From the NCBI GenBank assembly GCA_029287915.1, contig JARFQE010000040.1:1-36886 (forward strand): 36,886 nucleotides of DNA, read 5' to 3'. This document shows, one piece after another, positions 16,101 through 23,823 of the stretch (position 1 is the first letter of the stretch; the number at the start of each line of letters is the position of its first letter). Made by a program: the position numbers and the translations under genes. Source of the stretch: Arenicellales bacterium. Its GTDB lineage: Bacteria; Pseudomonadota; Gammaproteobacteria; BMS3Bbin11. The notes beneath the pieces were generated by a model. It ran no database searches. It was not told the DNA's origin and saw only the letters and a program-made list of their open reading frames with translations.

Positions 16101-17786
16101 TTATTCATTCACCATGGATATATAACCAGTTGGACACTCGCTGGCGCATAGGCCGCAACCCTTACAGTAGTCATAGTCAAATACATAGAAGGAACCATCA
16201 AAAGTAACTTCATTGGTTTTCAGTACGGCACTATCAGGGCAGAGAGTCCAGCAGTTATCACAACGCAGGCAGTTACCGCAGGCGAAACAACGATTGGCTT
16301 CATGGGCGGCCTGAAGCCCTGAAATACCTCCTTCGATTTCTGTTTCGCATGTACGCTCTTCAACAGAGAGAATTACCTGTTCTACGCGCGAACTGGGCTC
16401 AAAATATTCCATATTGAGACTATTGAAATGAACAGGCTCTGATTTATTTATTGTCGGCAGTTGTTGCTGCCTCAGTTTTGCAGCGATAGCTTCTGCGGCA
16501 ATTCTGCCGTTACCAATAGCCTCAGTGACAGTGCCACCATTACCTTCTACTGCATCACCGCCAGCGTAGATGTTTTCTTTGCCTTCAATCTGTCCCCAGT
16601 CATCTACGCTGAAATAGGATTTGCCATCGAGTAAAGTTTCCATGCCAGCTGCATCAACCACCTGCCCAATGGCCGGAATAACCTGGTCAACGTGGAGTAT
16701 ACTTTCCGTTCCTTCAAAGGCTACGCGATGCAGACGGCCTTCCTCATCGGGTAACTTGCGCATACGCAGGATTTCTATGCCGGTCAGTTTTTCACCGCGC
16801 AGGATCAAGCGCTTAACGCCATGATGATCATGTATTTGCACACCTTCTTCGAGTGCCTGCTCGATCTCCCGTGGAATAGCGCGCATGTCATCTGCTGCAG
16901 GCTTATCTGGATCTGGCAGGCTACTGTGAATGACGATATGTGTGTCGACACCGTTACGATTCAGAATGCGTGCGATGTCAATAGCAGTATTACCACCGCC
17001 AATGACGGCGGCACTTTTCATCGCTGGCAGGCTTGCTACATCACTCCATTGTTTGAGCAGGTGTAGTCCTTCATGCAGATCATAGGGTGTAACACCATCC
17101 ACACTCCATTCGTTACTTTTCATTACACCGGGAGCGAGAAATACTGCTGCATACTCTTGCTGAAGTTCAGGTAAGTGGATTTCACGCCCCAGCTTATGCC
17201 TTGATTTAAACGAGATGCCGGTATCCAGCAGACGTCCAATCTCTTTTCTTACGATCTCACGGGGGAGACGATAGTCCGGGATAGTGAACAGGGTGCCGCC
17301 GGCTTCGGAAAGTTCATCGAATACCGTTACCTGCAGTCCATGGCGAATCAGATGATAGGCTGATGCCAGTCCTGCCGGTCCGGCTCCGACGACAGCAACG
17401 TGAGGTGCATTTTCAGCAGCAGGTGATACCGGGTATGCCCAGTTTTTTGCGAGCGCCTGATCACCTAGATAGCGTTCAATACTGTGAATAGCTAACGGCT
17501 CATCGTATTGCCCGCGGTTGCATACTGATTCACAGGGATGAGGACAGACTCTGCCAGTGATAGCAGGGAGCGGATTGATGCTAACCAGTAATTCCCACGC
17601 TTCACGCGGCTTGTCTTCGTCCAGCAGAGCAAGGTATGCCTGGGGGTCTTCACCTGCCGGGCATGCAGAATGGCACGGAGCATTCCTGTGTGTGTGAACA
17701 GGCCGCTGAATGCGCCATGAACCAGTTTTGTATACCAGTGTGGTACCGGGATATGCGAAGCCGCCACGGGTTAGTTTCGATTCCAT
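16101..17786 (-). CDS. GltD-type FAD oxidoreductase with C-terminal 2[4Fe-4S] ferredoxin, Por-associated
   Basis: The 561-residue protein (ATG at 17786, with AGGA 8 bases upstream and 14 bases after the beta-subunit stop) starts with an FeS region of the glutamate-synthase small-subunit type (C38, C42, C81, C85, C89). It follows with an FAD fold (GAGPAG, 134-139), a second dinucleotide fold (GGGNTAID, 263-270) and the FAD motif AGGDAVEG. The last 65 residues form a ferredoxin with C500, C503, C506, C509, C512, C516 and C541/C544/C547/C551. Where NADPH-using relatives have YRRR after the second fold, this protein reads VIHSS, so NADP preference is doubtful. It probably takes the place of the PorD ferredoxin subunit and links 2-oxoacid oxidation to a pyridine nucleotide. 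Confidence 0.9.
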   Translation of the reverse strand: MESKLTRGGFAYPGTTLVYKTGSWRIQRPVHTHRNAPCHSACPAGEDPQAYLALLDEDKPREAWELLVSINPLPAITGRVCPHPCESVCNRGQYDEPLAIHSIERYLGDQALAKNWAYPVSPAAENAPHVAVVGAGPAGLASAYHLIRHGLQVTVFDELSEAGGTLFTIPDYRLPREIVRKEIGRLLDTGISFKSRHKLGREIHLPELQQEYAAVFLAPGVMKSNEWSVDGVTPYDLHEGLHLLKQWSDVASLPAMKSAAVIGGGNTAIDIARILNRNGVDTHIVIHSSLPDPDKPAADDMRAIPREIEQALEEGVQIHDHHGVKRLILRGEKLTGIEILRMRKLPDEEGRLHRVAFEGTESILHVDQVIPAIGQVVDAAGMETLLDGKSYFSVDDWGQIEGKENIYAGGDAVEGNGGTVTEAIGNGRIAAEAIAAKLRQQQLPTINKSEPVHFNSLNMEYFEPSSRVEQVILSVEERTCETEIEGGISGLQAAHEANRCFACGNCLRCDNCWTLCPDSAVLKTNEVTFDGSFYVFDYDYCKGCGLCASECPTGYISMVNE

Positions 17787-17800
17787 ACTGCTGATCCTGT

Positions 17801-18823
17801 TTATGCCCAGCGCATGCCGCCACGACAAACTGTATCGGCTCCATCTGAGTCTTGAGCATCCATGCCTTCGCCACGTAGTTTGAAGTGTTTAATGTTGTGA
17901 TCAGCCAGTGCCTGTATATGTGCGAGTTCTTCAATAGCACGAACATCACCTTGCTGAAACAGGTGCCGGAACCGCTGTTGCAGTACCAGATAATCGGTCA
18001 CAGGTTTGGGGTTACGGATTGGCATGCTACCAATCATTTCCCTGCTTTCAAGCTCAATGACCGGGAATAGTCCGGTCTGGACAGCCAGGCGCGCAACCTT
18101 GATGCTATCTGCTCCGTCATGGCCCCAGCCCAGCGGGCAGGGACTATGGATCTGGATAAATGTCGGCCCTTCTATTTCCATTGCACGACGAATTTTCTTG
18201 CGAAGATCAGAGGGGTATGCGACTGATGCTGTGGCAGCGTAGGGTATATGATGTGCAGCGACAATAGAGAGGATATCTTTCTTAAGATTCTGTTTACCCA
18301 TACGTGCACTGCCCGGCGGCGATGTCGTTGTCATGGCCGCATGCGGTGTCGAACTGGAACTTTGAATACCGGTGTTCATATATGCTTCGTTATCGAAGCA
18401 GACAAAAAGAACATTGTGTCCTCGCTCCAGCATACCCGAAAGTGACTGGAAACCGATATCAAAAGTACCGCCATCGCCAGCGAAGGCTAATACTTTGGTG
18501 GGTTTCCCCTGGGCCTTGAGTGCGGCTTCCATACCTGCTGCAATAGCGCCTGTATTTTCGAATAAGGAATGCATCCATGGTAGTCGCCATGCAGATTCTG
18601 GCCATGGTGTAGTAAAAATCTCCAGGCAACCTGTCGCATTTGCAATCATCACATCAGGGCCTGCGGCTTCAGTGACCAGCCTGGCGGCAAGTGCTTCACC
18701 ACAACCCAGGCAGGCACGATGGCCGGATTCAAGGCCTTCAAAGCGCGGCTGGTTTTTTCGCAACTGCATGAGTGTCTCGGGCGTGACTGTTTGTGTATCT
18801 TCATTCATATCAGTTTTACTCAA
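17801..18823 (-). CDS. porB: Pyruvate-type 2-oxoacid:ferredoxin oxidoreductase, beta subunit
   Basis: The 340-residue protein is the thiamine-diphosphate-binding subunit. The [4Fe-4S] ligands are C38 and C41 (GHRACLGCGE), C66 (NATGCLEIF) and C229 (IHSPCPLGW). The TPP motif GDGG is at 116-119. NEAYMNTGIQSSSSTP followed by TTTSPPG resembles pyruvate-specific enzymes rather than 2-oxoglutarate ones. The start is a TTG at 18823 with an AGGGA site; an ATG five codons in (18808) is the alternative. It lies 11 bases after the alpha-subunit gene. Confidence 0.92.
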   Translation of the reverse strand: MSKTDMNEDTQTVTPETLMQLRKNQPRFEGLESGHRACLGCGEALAARLVTEAAGPDVMIANATGCLEIFTTPWPESAWRLPWMHSLFENTGAIAAGMEAALKAQGKPTKVLAFAGDGGTFDIGFQSLSGMLERGHNVLFVCFDNEAYMNTGIQSSSSTPHAAMTTTSPPGSARMGKQNLKKDILSIVAAHHIPYAATASVAYPSDLRKKIRRAMEIEGPTFIQIHSPCPLGWGHDGADSIKVARLAVQTGLFPVIELESREMIGSMPIRNPKPVTDYLVLQQRFRHLFQQGDVRAIEELAHIQALADHNIKHFKLRGEGMDAQDSDGADTVCRGGMRWA

Positions 18824-18834
18824 TACATCCCTGT

Positions 18835-20028
18835 TTAATTTGTAGCGGCACCAGTACCATGGTCTTCGGCTGACAGTTTCTCCAGCTCCACATCTATGAT
18901 TGAAAAAGGTGCTGGCACGGCTACTTCGACCTGCTTGTGCAGTTTGCGGTAGATTTCCAGTGGCATATCACGCCCACCAAGACCGACAGCAAAACTGTGC
19001 ACTCTTACCTCGCTTGCCATATGTGTCAGTGCTGCCTGCACTTCCGATGAAACGATACCCCCGAAACCGGGTGACAGTGCGCGCTCAAGAACAATGAGAT
19101 CAGTTAGTTCAGAACATGCCTGGCGAAGAGCATCGACAGGGAATGGCCTGTAGGAACGCAGTTTGATTAATTTAGTAGCGGGCAGTTCTGTGAAGGTATC
19201 ACGTGCCGCGCATAATGTGCCAAAAATCGATCCCAATGTCAGGATTCCGATGTGTGCATCTGCAGGCCCGTCAACACTGAGTAGACTGCCCGCAGAACGA
19301 CCGGAGAGCTGTTGCCAGTCAGTATCGGCTGCAACGATTTCATTGATGGCATCAAGTAGTGCATGGTGATGTGAATGCCTTGCTTCAGAATAGTGATCCG
19401 GAGAAACCAGAGTACCGACACTGGTTGGTTTCAATGGATCGAGTGCACGAGAGAAGTTGAATGGCGGCAGATACGTATCGACCATTTTCTGGTCAGGGAT
19501 ATCGATCGGTTCAAGAGTATGCGTCAGCGTGAAGCCGTCCATGCAAACCATCACAGGCAGCTCGGTTGCTTCTGAAATTCGATAGGCCTGGATAGTGGTA
19601 TCAACAGCCTCCTGATTGTCTGAGCAGTAAAGCTGTATCCAGCCGGCATCTCTTACAGCCATTGAATCCTGCTGGTCATTCCAGATTGAAAGTGGGGCTG
19701 ATATTGCCCGGTTAGCGCAGGTCATCACCATCGGTATACGAAGTCCGGCGATATTGTAGAGCACCTCGCTCATTAACAGGATGCCCTGTGAAGCACTCGC
19801 GGTATAGGTCCTTGAACCGGCACTGGCTGCGCCGAGGACTAGCGATGCGGCAGAGAACTCACTCTCCACACTCACCAGTTCGCATTCCATTTTGCCATTG
19901 GCGACGAGTTTGGCTATGTTTTCCACGATATGGGTCTGTGGCGTAATAGGATAGGCTGCCACAACTTGTGGACGGCATAGCGCGACTGTCTGGGCAATGG
20001 CCTGTGATCCTTCTAGTGCTTTACGCAT
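18835..20028 (-). CDS. porA: 2-oxoacid:ferredoxin oxidoreductase, alpha subunit
   Basis: The 397-residue protein begins MRKALEGSQAIAQTV at the ATG at 20028, which overlaps the gamma-subunit stop by 8 bases (ATGCGTAA). A longer frame reaching 20088 adds 20 unlikely residues inside porG. AYPITPQTHIVENIA (about 25-39) is the family motif near the thiamine site, and VESEFSAASLVLGAASAGSR matches the alpha-subunit active-site segment. The C-terminal domain has RSYRPFP. It forms the catalytic core with the beta and gamma subunits. Confidence 0.93.
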   Translation of the reverse strand: MRKALEGSQAIAQTVALCRPQVVAAYPITPQTHIVENIAKLVANGKMECELVSVESEFSAASLVLGAASAGSRTYTASASQGILLMSEVLYNIAGLRIPMVMTCANRAISAPLSIWNDQQDSMAVRDAGWIQLYCSDNQEAVDTTIQAYRISEATELPVMVCMDGFTLTHTLEPIDIPDQKMVDTYLPPFNFSRALDPLKPTSVGTLVSPDHYSEARHSHHHALLDAINEIVAADTDWQQLSGRSAGSLLSVDGPADAHIGILTLGSIFGTLCAARDTFTELPATKLIKLRSYRPFPVDALRQACSELTDLIVLERALSPGFGGIVSSEVQAALTHMASEVRVHSFAVGLGGRDMPLEIYRKLHKQVEVAVPAPFSIIDVELEKLSAEDHGTGAATN

Positions 20029-20593
20029 TGGCTGTTTGTTTCCACAAATTTGCTGGTATAGTTTTAGATGCAGCTTCAATAAGTGCAATATTTTTTTCCA
20101 GTACTTCGCCTTTGAAGCGTTCTTTCAGTGAATCAGTTAATGAAGACACAGGAAGCAAATCCGTGAGCTGAAGAAAAGCTGACAATAGTGCCGTATTGGG
20201 TACTGGGCGCCCCAGGTACTGCAGCGCCAGTTGTGTAGCCGGCAAGGTTACCAGACTGCTGTGGACAATGTCTTCACTGGCATAGGCTTCGCTGCTTTTC
20301 GATGTGTTCAACAAAATACTGCCGCCGCTTTTCAGGCCTTCCGTGATACCGGGGACATTCATCAGGGCATCATCCTGAATAATGAGAAAGTCTGGAGATG
20401 CAACCTGACAGCGGCGCCTGATTGGTTCATGATTGAGTCGCACGAATGCGACTACTGGTGCACCGCGGCGTTCCGCGCCAAAAGCGGGAAATGCCTGTGC
20501 GTGCCATCCTTCATTGATGGCAGAGGTCGCAAGCAGGTAGGCTGCGACGACATTTCCCTGTCCGCCACGGCCATGTATTCTTACCTCAATCAT
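20021..20593 (-). CDS. porG: 2-oxoacid:ferredoxin oxidoreductase, gamma subunit
   Basis: The 190-residue protein opens with MIEVRIHGRGGQGNVVAAYL, the diagnostic start of the gamma subunit, and carries AFPAFGAERRGAPVVAFVR. The ribosome site before the ATG is weak. It is the first clear gene of the four-gene Por cluster. A small membrane-type ORF upstream overlaps its start by 8 bases. No delta (PorD) gene is present. Confidence 0.93.
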   Translation of the reverse strand: MIEVRIHGRGGQGNVVAAYLLATSAINEGWHAQAFPAFGAERRGAPVVAFVRLNHEPIRRRCQVASPDFLIIQDDALMNVPGITEGLKSGGSILLNTSKSSEAYASEDIVHSSLVTLPATQLALQYLGRPVPNTALLSAFLQLTDLLPVSSLTDSLKERFKGEVLEKNIALIEAASKTIPANLWKQTANA

Positions 20594-20846
20594 TATTGAT
20601 ATCCCAATTCAGCAAAGCGTGGTTTGGCCATGTGCTAATTAGGCAGCTGACACTTTTAGTATTCATTTTATTTGCAAATTCATTTCTTTTAAGCGCATCT
20701 TGATAGTTAGTTACAGCAGAGAGATCTAAATTATTATGACTGGATTCAGTGCCATCAATTCTTCGGCCAGTGTCAAACAGGATAAAGCCGGACAGTATAA
20801 TAATCACAGCTGCTGAGATAATCGGTGACTGCGCCGGTCTCTGCAT
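20586..20846 (-). CDS. Possible small single-span membrane protein
   Basis: An 86-codon frame has a hydrophobic segment at residues 8-24 (PIISAAVIIILSGFILF) followed by an Arg-rich positive stop-transfer-like GRR. The rest is polar and without family resemblance. It ends inside porG with an 8-base overlap that could couple translation. There is no ribosome site before its ATG, and the C-terminal half looks low in conservation signals. It is either a small porG leader protein or a chance frame. Confidence 0.3.
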   Translation of the reverse strand: MQRPAQSPIISAAVIIILSGFILFDTGRRIDGTESSHNNLDLSAVTNYQDALKRNEFANKMNTKSVSCLISTWPNHALLNWDINND

Positions 20847-21049
20847 GAACAGGCTGGCGGCAGGTGTGTTGAATCATCGTGAAATCTGATACCAATTTTT
20901 CTCTCCGGCTTACCTGTAACGAGCTAGCTCTATAAATTTTCTCATGTGGTATGAAAGACTAGAATTTTGAACTGCTGTTGTCAGACGATAACAGCCCCCA
21001 ATATATATGTTTTCGAATTCTTTACTGTCTCATCAATAGTGTTTTATCG

Positions 21050-22021
21050 CTATTGGTGCTGTCTAAATTTATATATCTTCGGCGAGACTTCCTTGCCTTC
21101 GAAATAGCTGTAAGTTAGCTCATCATTTAAATCATATAATATTAGCTGTAATTCATTGATGAATTCGTTCAATCTTCCACCAACAATCTTAGTAATATCG
21201 ATATTGTCAATCTTTCGTTGTGCGCGCACAAGGGCATACTGTGGTGCTTCATTTAACGGCAGGTTACGCAGACACAGTTCAACCTGAGTGAGGCAGTGCC
21301 TGATTGCACGCGGAAAATAAGTATCCTGTAATAAAAAACGCAATACCTCTACACCACGTACACGCACATGCACATAGCGTCTGTACATCTGGTATCCGGC
21401 AAGAGAATCAAGCACACTTTTCCACTGGATGTCATCAAATGGCTTGAGTTCTTCATCATGCTTAGGTAATAGATTGTCGGCCCTTACATCTATTACGCGC
21501 GAAGTCATATCGGCTCGCTCGATATTACGACCCAGACGCACGAACTCGTATATCTGGTCATGGCTCATAGATGCTGACAACTTCCCCGTTATCAGGTGGC
21601 AGGAATCAATAACATGGCTCAAAAACTCATAACGACTGCGGCGGGTCAGAACCGCAGACTTGTTGGCTTTTGCATAGCTGTAAAGATCGTTTAGTGTTTC
21701 CCAGACGCCGCGTGGGAAAATTGCCCTTGATGTGCGCAGGTTCTCGCGCGAATTTTTCAATGAGCAGAGCATGCAGCTCTGGTTATTGGTATCCATCACG
21801 AGAAACCGCATTACGTTACGTTCACTGGCCTCCTTGTAAGTGTCATAAAATATTTCTGACTTACCGGTAATCGATACAAGTGGTGCCCAGCCCAGAGTAG
21901 CGTTGCGCGGCATATCCAATAACAGGTTATTGTTGACCAGCACCATACGTGCCGTATTCTCGACACGCTCGACATAACGTGCAAACCAGTAAACACGCTC
22001 AGCTACACTTGATAGCAACAT
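21050..22021 (-). CDS. Alpha-E domain protein (COG2307/DUF403)
   Basis: The 323-residue, all-alpha protein begins MLLSSVAERVYWFARYVERVENTARM, the standard opening of the alpha-E family. Within it RLGRNIERADMTSRVIDVRADNLL and LDSLAGYQMYRRY are further family segments rich in conserved Glu and Arg. The biochemical role is unknown. It nearly always accompanies circularly permuted ATP-grasp and transglutaminase genes in predicted peptide-synthesis systems. It starts 2 bases after the ATP-grasp stop, so the two form one operon. Confidence 0.92.
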   Translation of the reverse strand: MLLSSVAERVYWFARYVERVENTARMVLVNNNLLLDMPRNATLGWAPLVSITGKSEIFYDTYKEASERNVMRFLVMDTNNQSCMLCSLKNSRENLRTSRAIFPRGVWETLNDLYSYAKANKSAVLTRRSRYEFLSHVIDSCHLITGKLSASMSHDQIYEFVRLGRNIERADMTSRVIDVRADNLLPKHDEELKPFDDIQWKSVLDSLAGYQMYRRYVHVRVRGVEVLRFLLQDTYFPRAIRHCLTQVELCLRNLPLNEAPQYALVRAQRKIDNIDITKIVGGRLNEFINELQLILYDLNDELTYSYFEGKEVSPKIYKFRQHQ

Positions 22022-22023
22022 GT

Positions 22024-23472
22024 TTATGCTCCTCCTGTTTCAACAATCCATGTATCCTTGCTACCACCTCCCTGTGATGAATTAACAACCAGGGAACCTT
22101 TGTTGAGTGCCACACGTGTCAGTCCGCCACGCGTGACATGCATACTATCACCAGAAAGAATAAATGGTCTCAAATCAACATGACGTGGTTCTATTTCCCC
22201 ATCACATAATGTTGGCACTGTCGATAATGATAATGTCGGCTGTGCAATATAGTTGCGAGGGTTCTTCTTTATCAGTGCTGCAAATTCCCGGTGCATGCGT
22301 TTACTGGCAGCAGGACCCACCATCATGCCATATCCGCCAGATTCGTTTGCTGGTTTGACGACCATATTCTCGAGGTTGGCGAGCACATGCTCACGTTGTT
22401 TATCATCCATGCACAGGTAGGTCGGTACGTTTGGCAGGATGGCATCTTGATCCAGGTAGTAACGAATCATATCCGGCACATATGCATAAACAACCTTGTC
22501 ATCGGCAACACCTGCACCAGGCGCATTGGCAATGGCCACGTTGCCTTTTCTCCATGCGTTCATTATGCCGGGTACGCCTAACATGGAATCCGGGTTGAAT
22601 ACTTGAGGGTCCAGAAACAGATCATCAACCCTTCGATAAATGACATCGACACGGGAACGACCATTGATTGTTTTCATAAACACAATATCATCTTCAACGA
22701 TCAGATCACTGCCGCTAACAAGTTCAACACCCATTTGTTGGGCCAGGTATGAATGTTCAAAATAGGCTGAGTTATAGATACCCGGTGTCAGCACAACGAT
22801 AGATGGATACTCTGTTGGCTGTGCAGACAGAGAAGCCAGCATATCGAACAGGCGCGTCGAATAGCCGTCGATAGGCAGGATGCTGTGATCCTCAAACAGT
22901 TCGGGAAAAACGCGCTTCATAACGAGGCGATTTTCCAGCATATATGAAACACCCGACGGTACTCTCAAGTTATCTTCTAATACATACATGGTGCCGTCAA
23001 AATCACGAACCAGGTCACTCCCGCAGATGTGAGCCCAGACTCCATGGGCAGGTTTTATTCCCATGCATTGTTCACGAAAGTTAACAGATTGTTTGAGTAC
23101 TTCTGCCGGAAATATTCCGTCTTTGATGATTTTCTGTTTATCGTAAATATCGGCGATGAACATATTCAGCGCCTGAGCGCGTTGTATGAGTCCTTCTTCT
23201 ATACGTTGCCACTCGCGAGCCGATATAATGCGCGGGATAATATCAAACGGCCATACCCTGTCGATACCACCTTCTTCACTATAGACTGTAAAGGTAATGC
23301 CCATTACATGCATGGCCAGTTCTGCAGCTTCTCTCCGCTCCTTGAGGTCTTCTTCACTGAGGTTGCGAAGATAATGCATTACTTTGCCGGCACCACTACG
23401 AGCGCGCCCACTGGATGTTAATAGTTCATCGTAAGTGTCTTTGCTTGAATAATGTTTCCAGTCAATAGTCAT
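22024..23472 (-). CDS. Circularly permuted type 2 ATP-grasp protein (COG2308)
   Basis: The 482-residue protein belongs to the circularly permuted ATP-grasp family (DUF404/DUF407). The motif YVLEDNLRVPSGVSYMLENR (about residue 175) retains Glu-Asp-Asn, a likely metal/ATP-binding set. VVKPANESGGYGMMVG carries the ATP-binding Lys and Gly-rich loop. The closing segment has STVPTLCDGEIEPRHVDLRP and GGGSKDTWI. Such enzymes are predicted amide-bond ligases acting on peptides or amino acids; the product is unknown. Transcription probably starts from the minus-strand sigma-54 promoter at 23533-23548. No clear Shine-Dalgarno site precedes the ATG. Confidence 0.93.
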   Translation of the reverse strand: MTIDWKHYSSKDTYDELLTSSGRARSGAGKVMHYLRNLSEEDLKERREAAELAMHVMGITFTVYSEEGGIDRVWPFDIIPRIISAREWQRIEEGLIQRAQALNMFIADIYDKQKIIKDGIFPAEVLKQSVNFREQCMGIKPAHGVWAHICGSDLVRDFDGTMYVLEDNLRVPSGVSYMLENRLVMKRVFPELFEDHSILPIDGYSTRLFDMLASLSAQPTEYPSIVVLTPGIYNSAYFEHSYLAQQMGVELVSGSDLIVEDDIVFMKTINGRSRVDVIYRRVDDLFLDPQVFNPDSMLGVPGIMNAWRKGNVAIANAPGAGVADDKVVYAYVPDMIRYYLDQDAILPNVPTYLCMDDKQREHVLANLENMVVKPANESGGYGMMVGPAASKRMHREFAALIKKNPRNYIAQPTLSLSTVPTLCDGEIEPRHVDLRPFILSGDSMHVTRGGLTRVALNKGSLVVNSSQGGGSKDTWIVETGGA

Positions 23473-23532
23473 ATGAACAACGGTATTCAGTGTTAAGTCA
23501 GTAACAGGTGTTTCTTATGATATGCATTAATA

Positions 23533-23548
23533 AGCAAGCTATATGCCA
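23533..23548 (-). promoter_or_regulatory. Candidate sigma-54 (-24/-12) promoter for the ATP-grasp/alpha-E operon
   Basis: On the minus strand the sequence is TGGCATATAGCTTGCT. Against the consensus TGGCACGNNNNTTGCW only positions 6 and 7 differ, and the GG-to-GC spacing is exact. The start would be near 23521, about 50 bases before the ATG at 23472. Confidence 0.65.
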
Positions 23549-23648
23549 ATATCAAGCGCACAGGATGTTGCTAGTTAACTAAAGAAATGGAGCATACGCT
23601 AATTGATTCATGATTACTTGCACCATTTCGGGCACTCTACGATTGCAT

Positions 23649-23669
23649 ATTGCACTCATTAAGTGCAAT
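23649..23669. promoter_or_regulatory. NtrC-like dyad, candidate upstream activator site
   Basis: TTGCACT-N5-AGTGCAA is a perfect inverted repeat (8 bp with the flanking A/T). It fits GCACY-N5-RGTGC, the form of NtrC sites upstream of enteric glnA. It is centred about 138 bases from the minus-strand sigma-54 start and about 129 bases from the plus-strand one. A half-site TTGCACCA lies at 23618-23625. Another bEBP could use it; identity as NtrC is inferred. Confidence 0.5.
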
Positions 23670-23760
23670 TGCTTTATTTCGAAAAGAGCCAGGCATTTGA
23701 AGGTATACATAATCATCAAAATACTAAAGAGTTTGTTGATTAGATTGTAACAATAAAAAA

Positions 23761-23776
23761 TGGCGCATTTATTGCA
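23761..23776 (+). promoter_or_regulatory. Candidate sigma-54 (-24/-12) promoter for the HPPD-like gene
   Basis: TGGCGCATTTATTGCA differs from TGGCACGNNNNTTGCW only at positions 5 and 7 and keeps the exact -24/-12 spacing. The start would be near 23788, about 36 bases before the first ATG at 23824. It mirrors the minus-strand promoter at 23533-23548. No sigma-70 promoter was picked out in this 351-base divergent region. Confidence 0.65.
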
Positions 23777-23823
23777 TTTTAAATTAGCAATTTCAATCTA
23801 CATCTCTAATTTACATCTAGTTA

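Noticed and set aside
15945..16151. Plus-strand 68-codon frame at the end of the Por-linked flavoprotein gene
   Set aside because: It overlaps a well-supported gene in antisense and has no ribosome site or family match.
18835..20593. 2-oxoglutarate:ferredoxin oxidoreductase instead of the pyruvate type
   Set aside because: A separate gamma gene and the NEAYMNTGIQSSSSTP segment of the beta subunit fit the pyruvate type better; specificity remains untested.
21034..21055. CAATAG...CTATTG hairpin over the alpha-E stop codon, and a nearby CTGTT...AACAG hairpin
   Set aside because: Short stems with no T-run after them; not supported as terminators.
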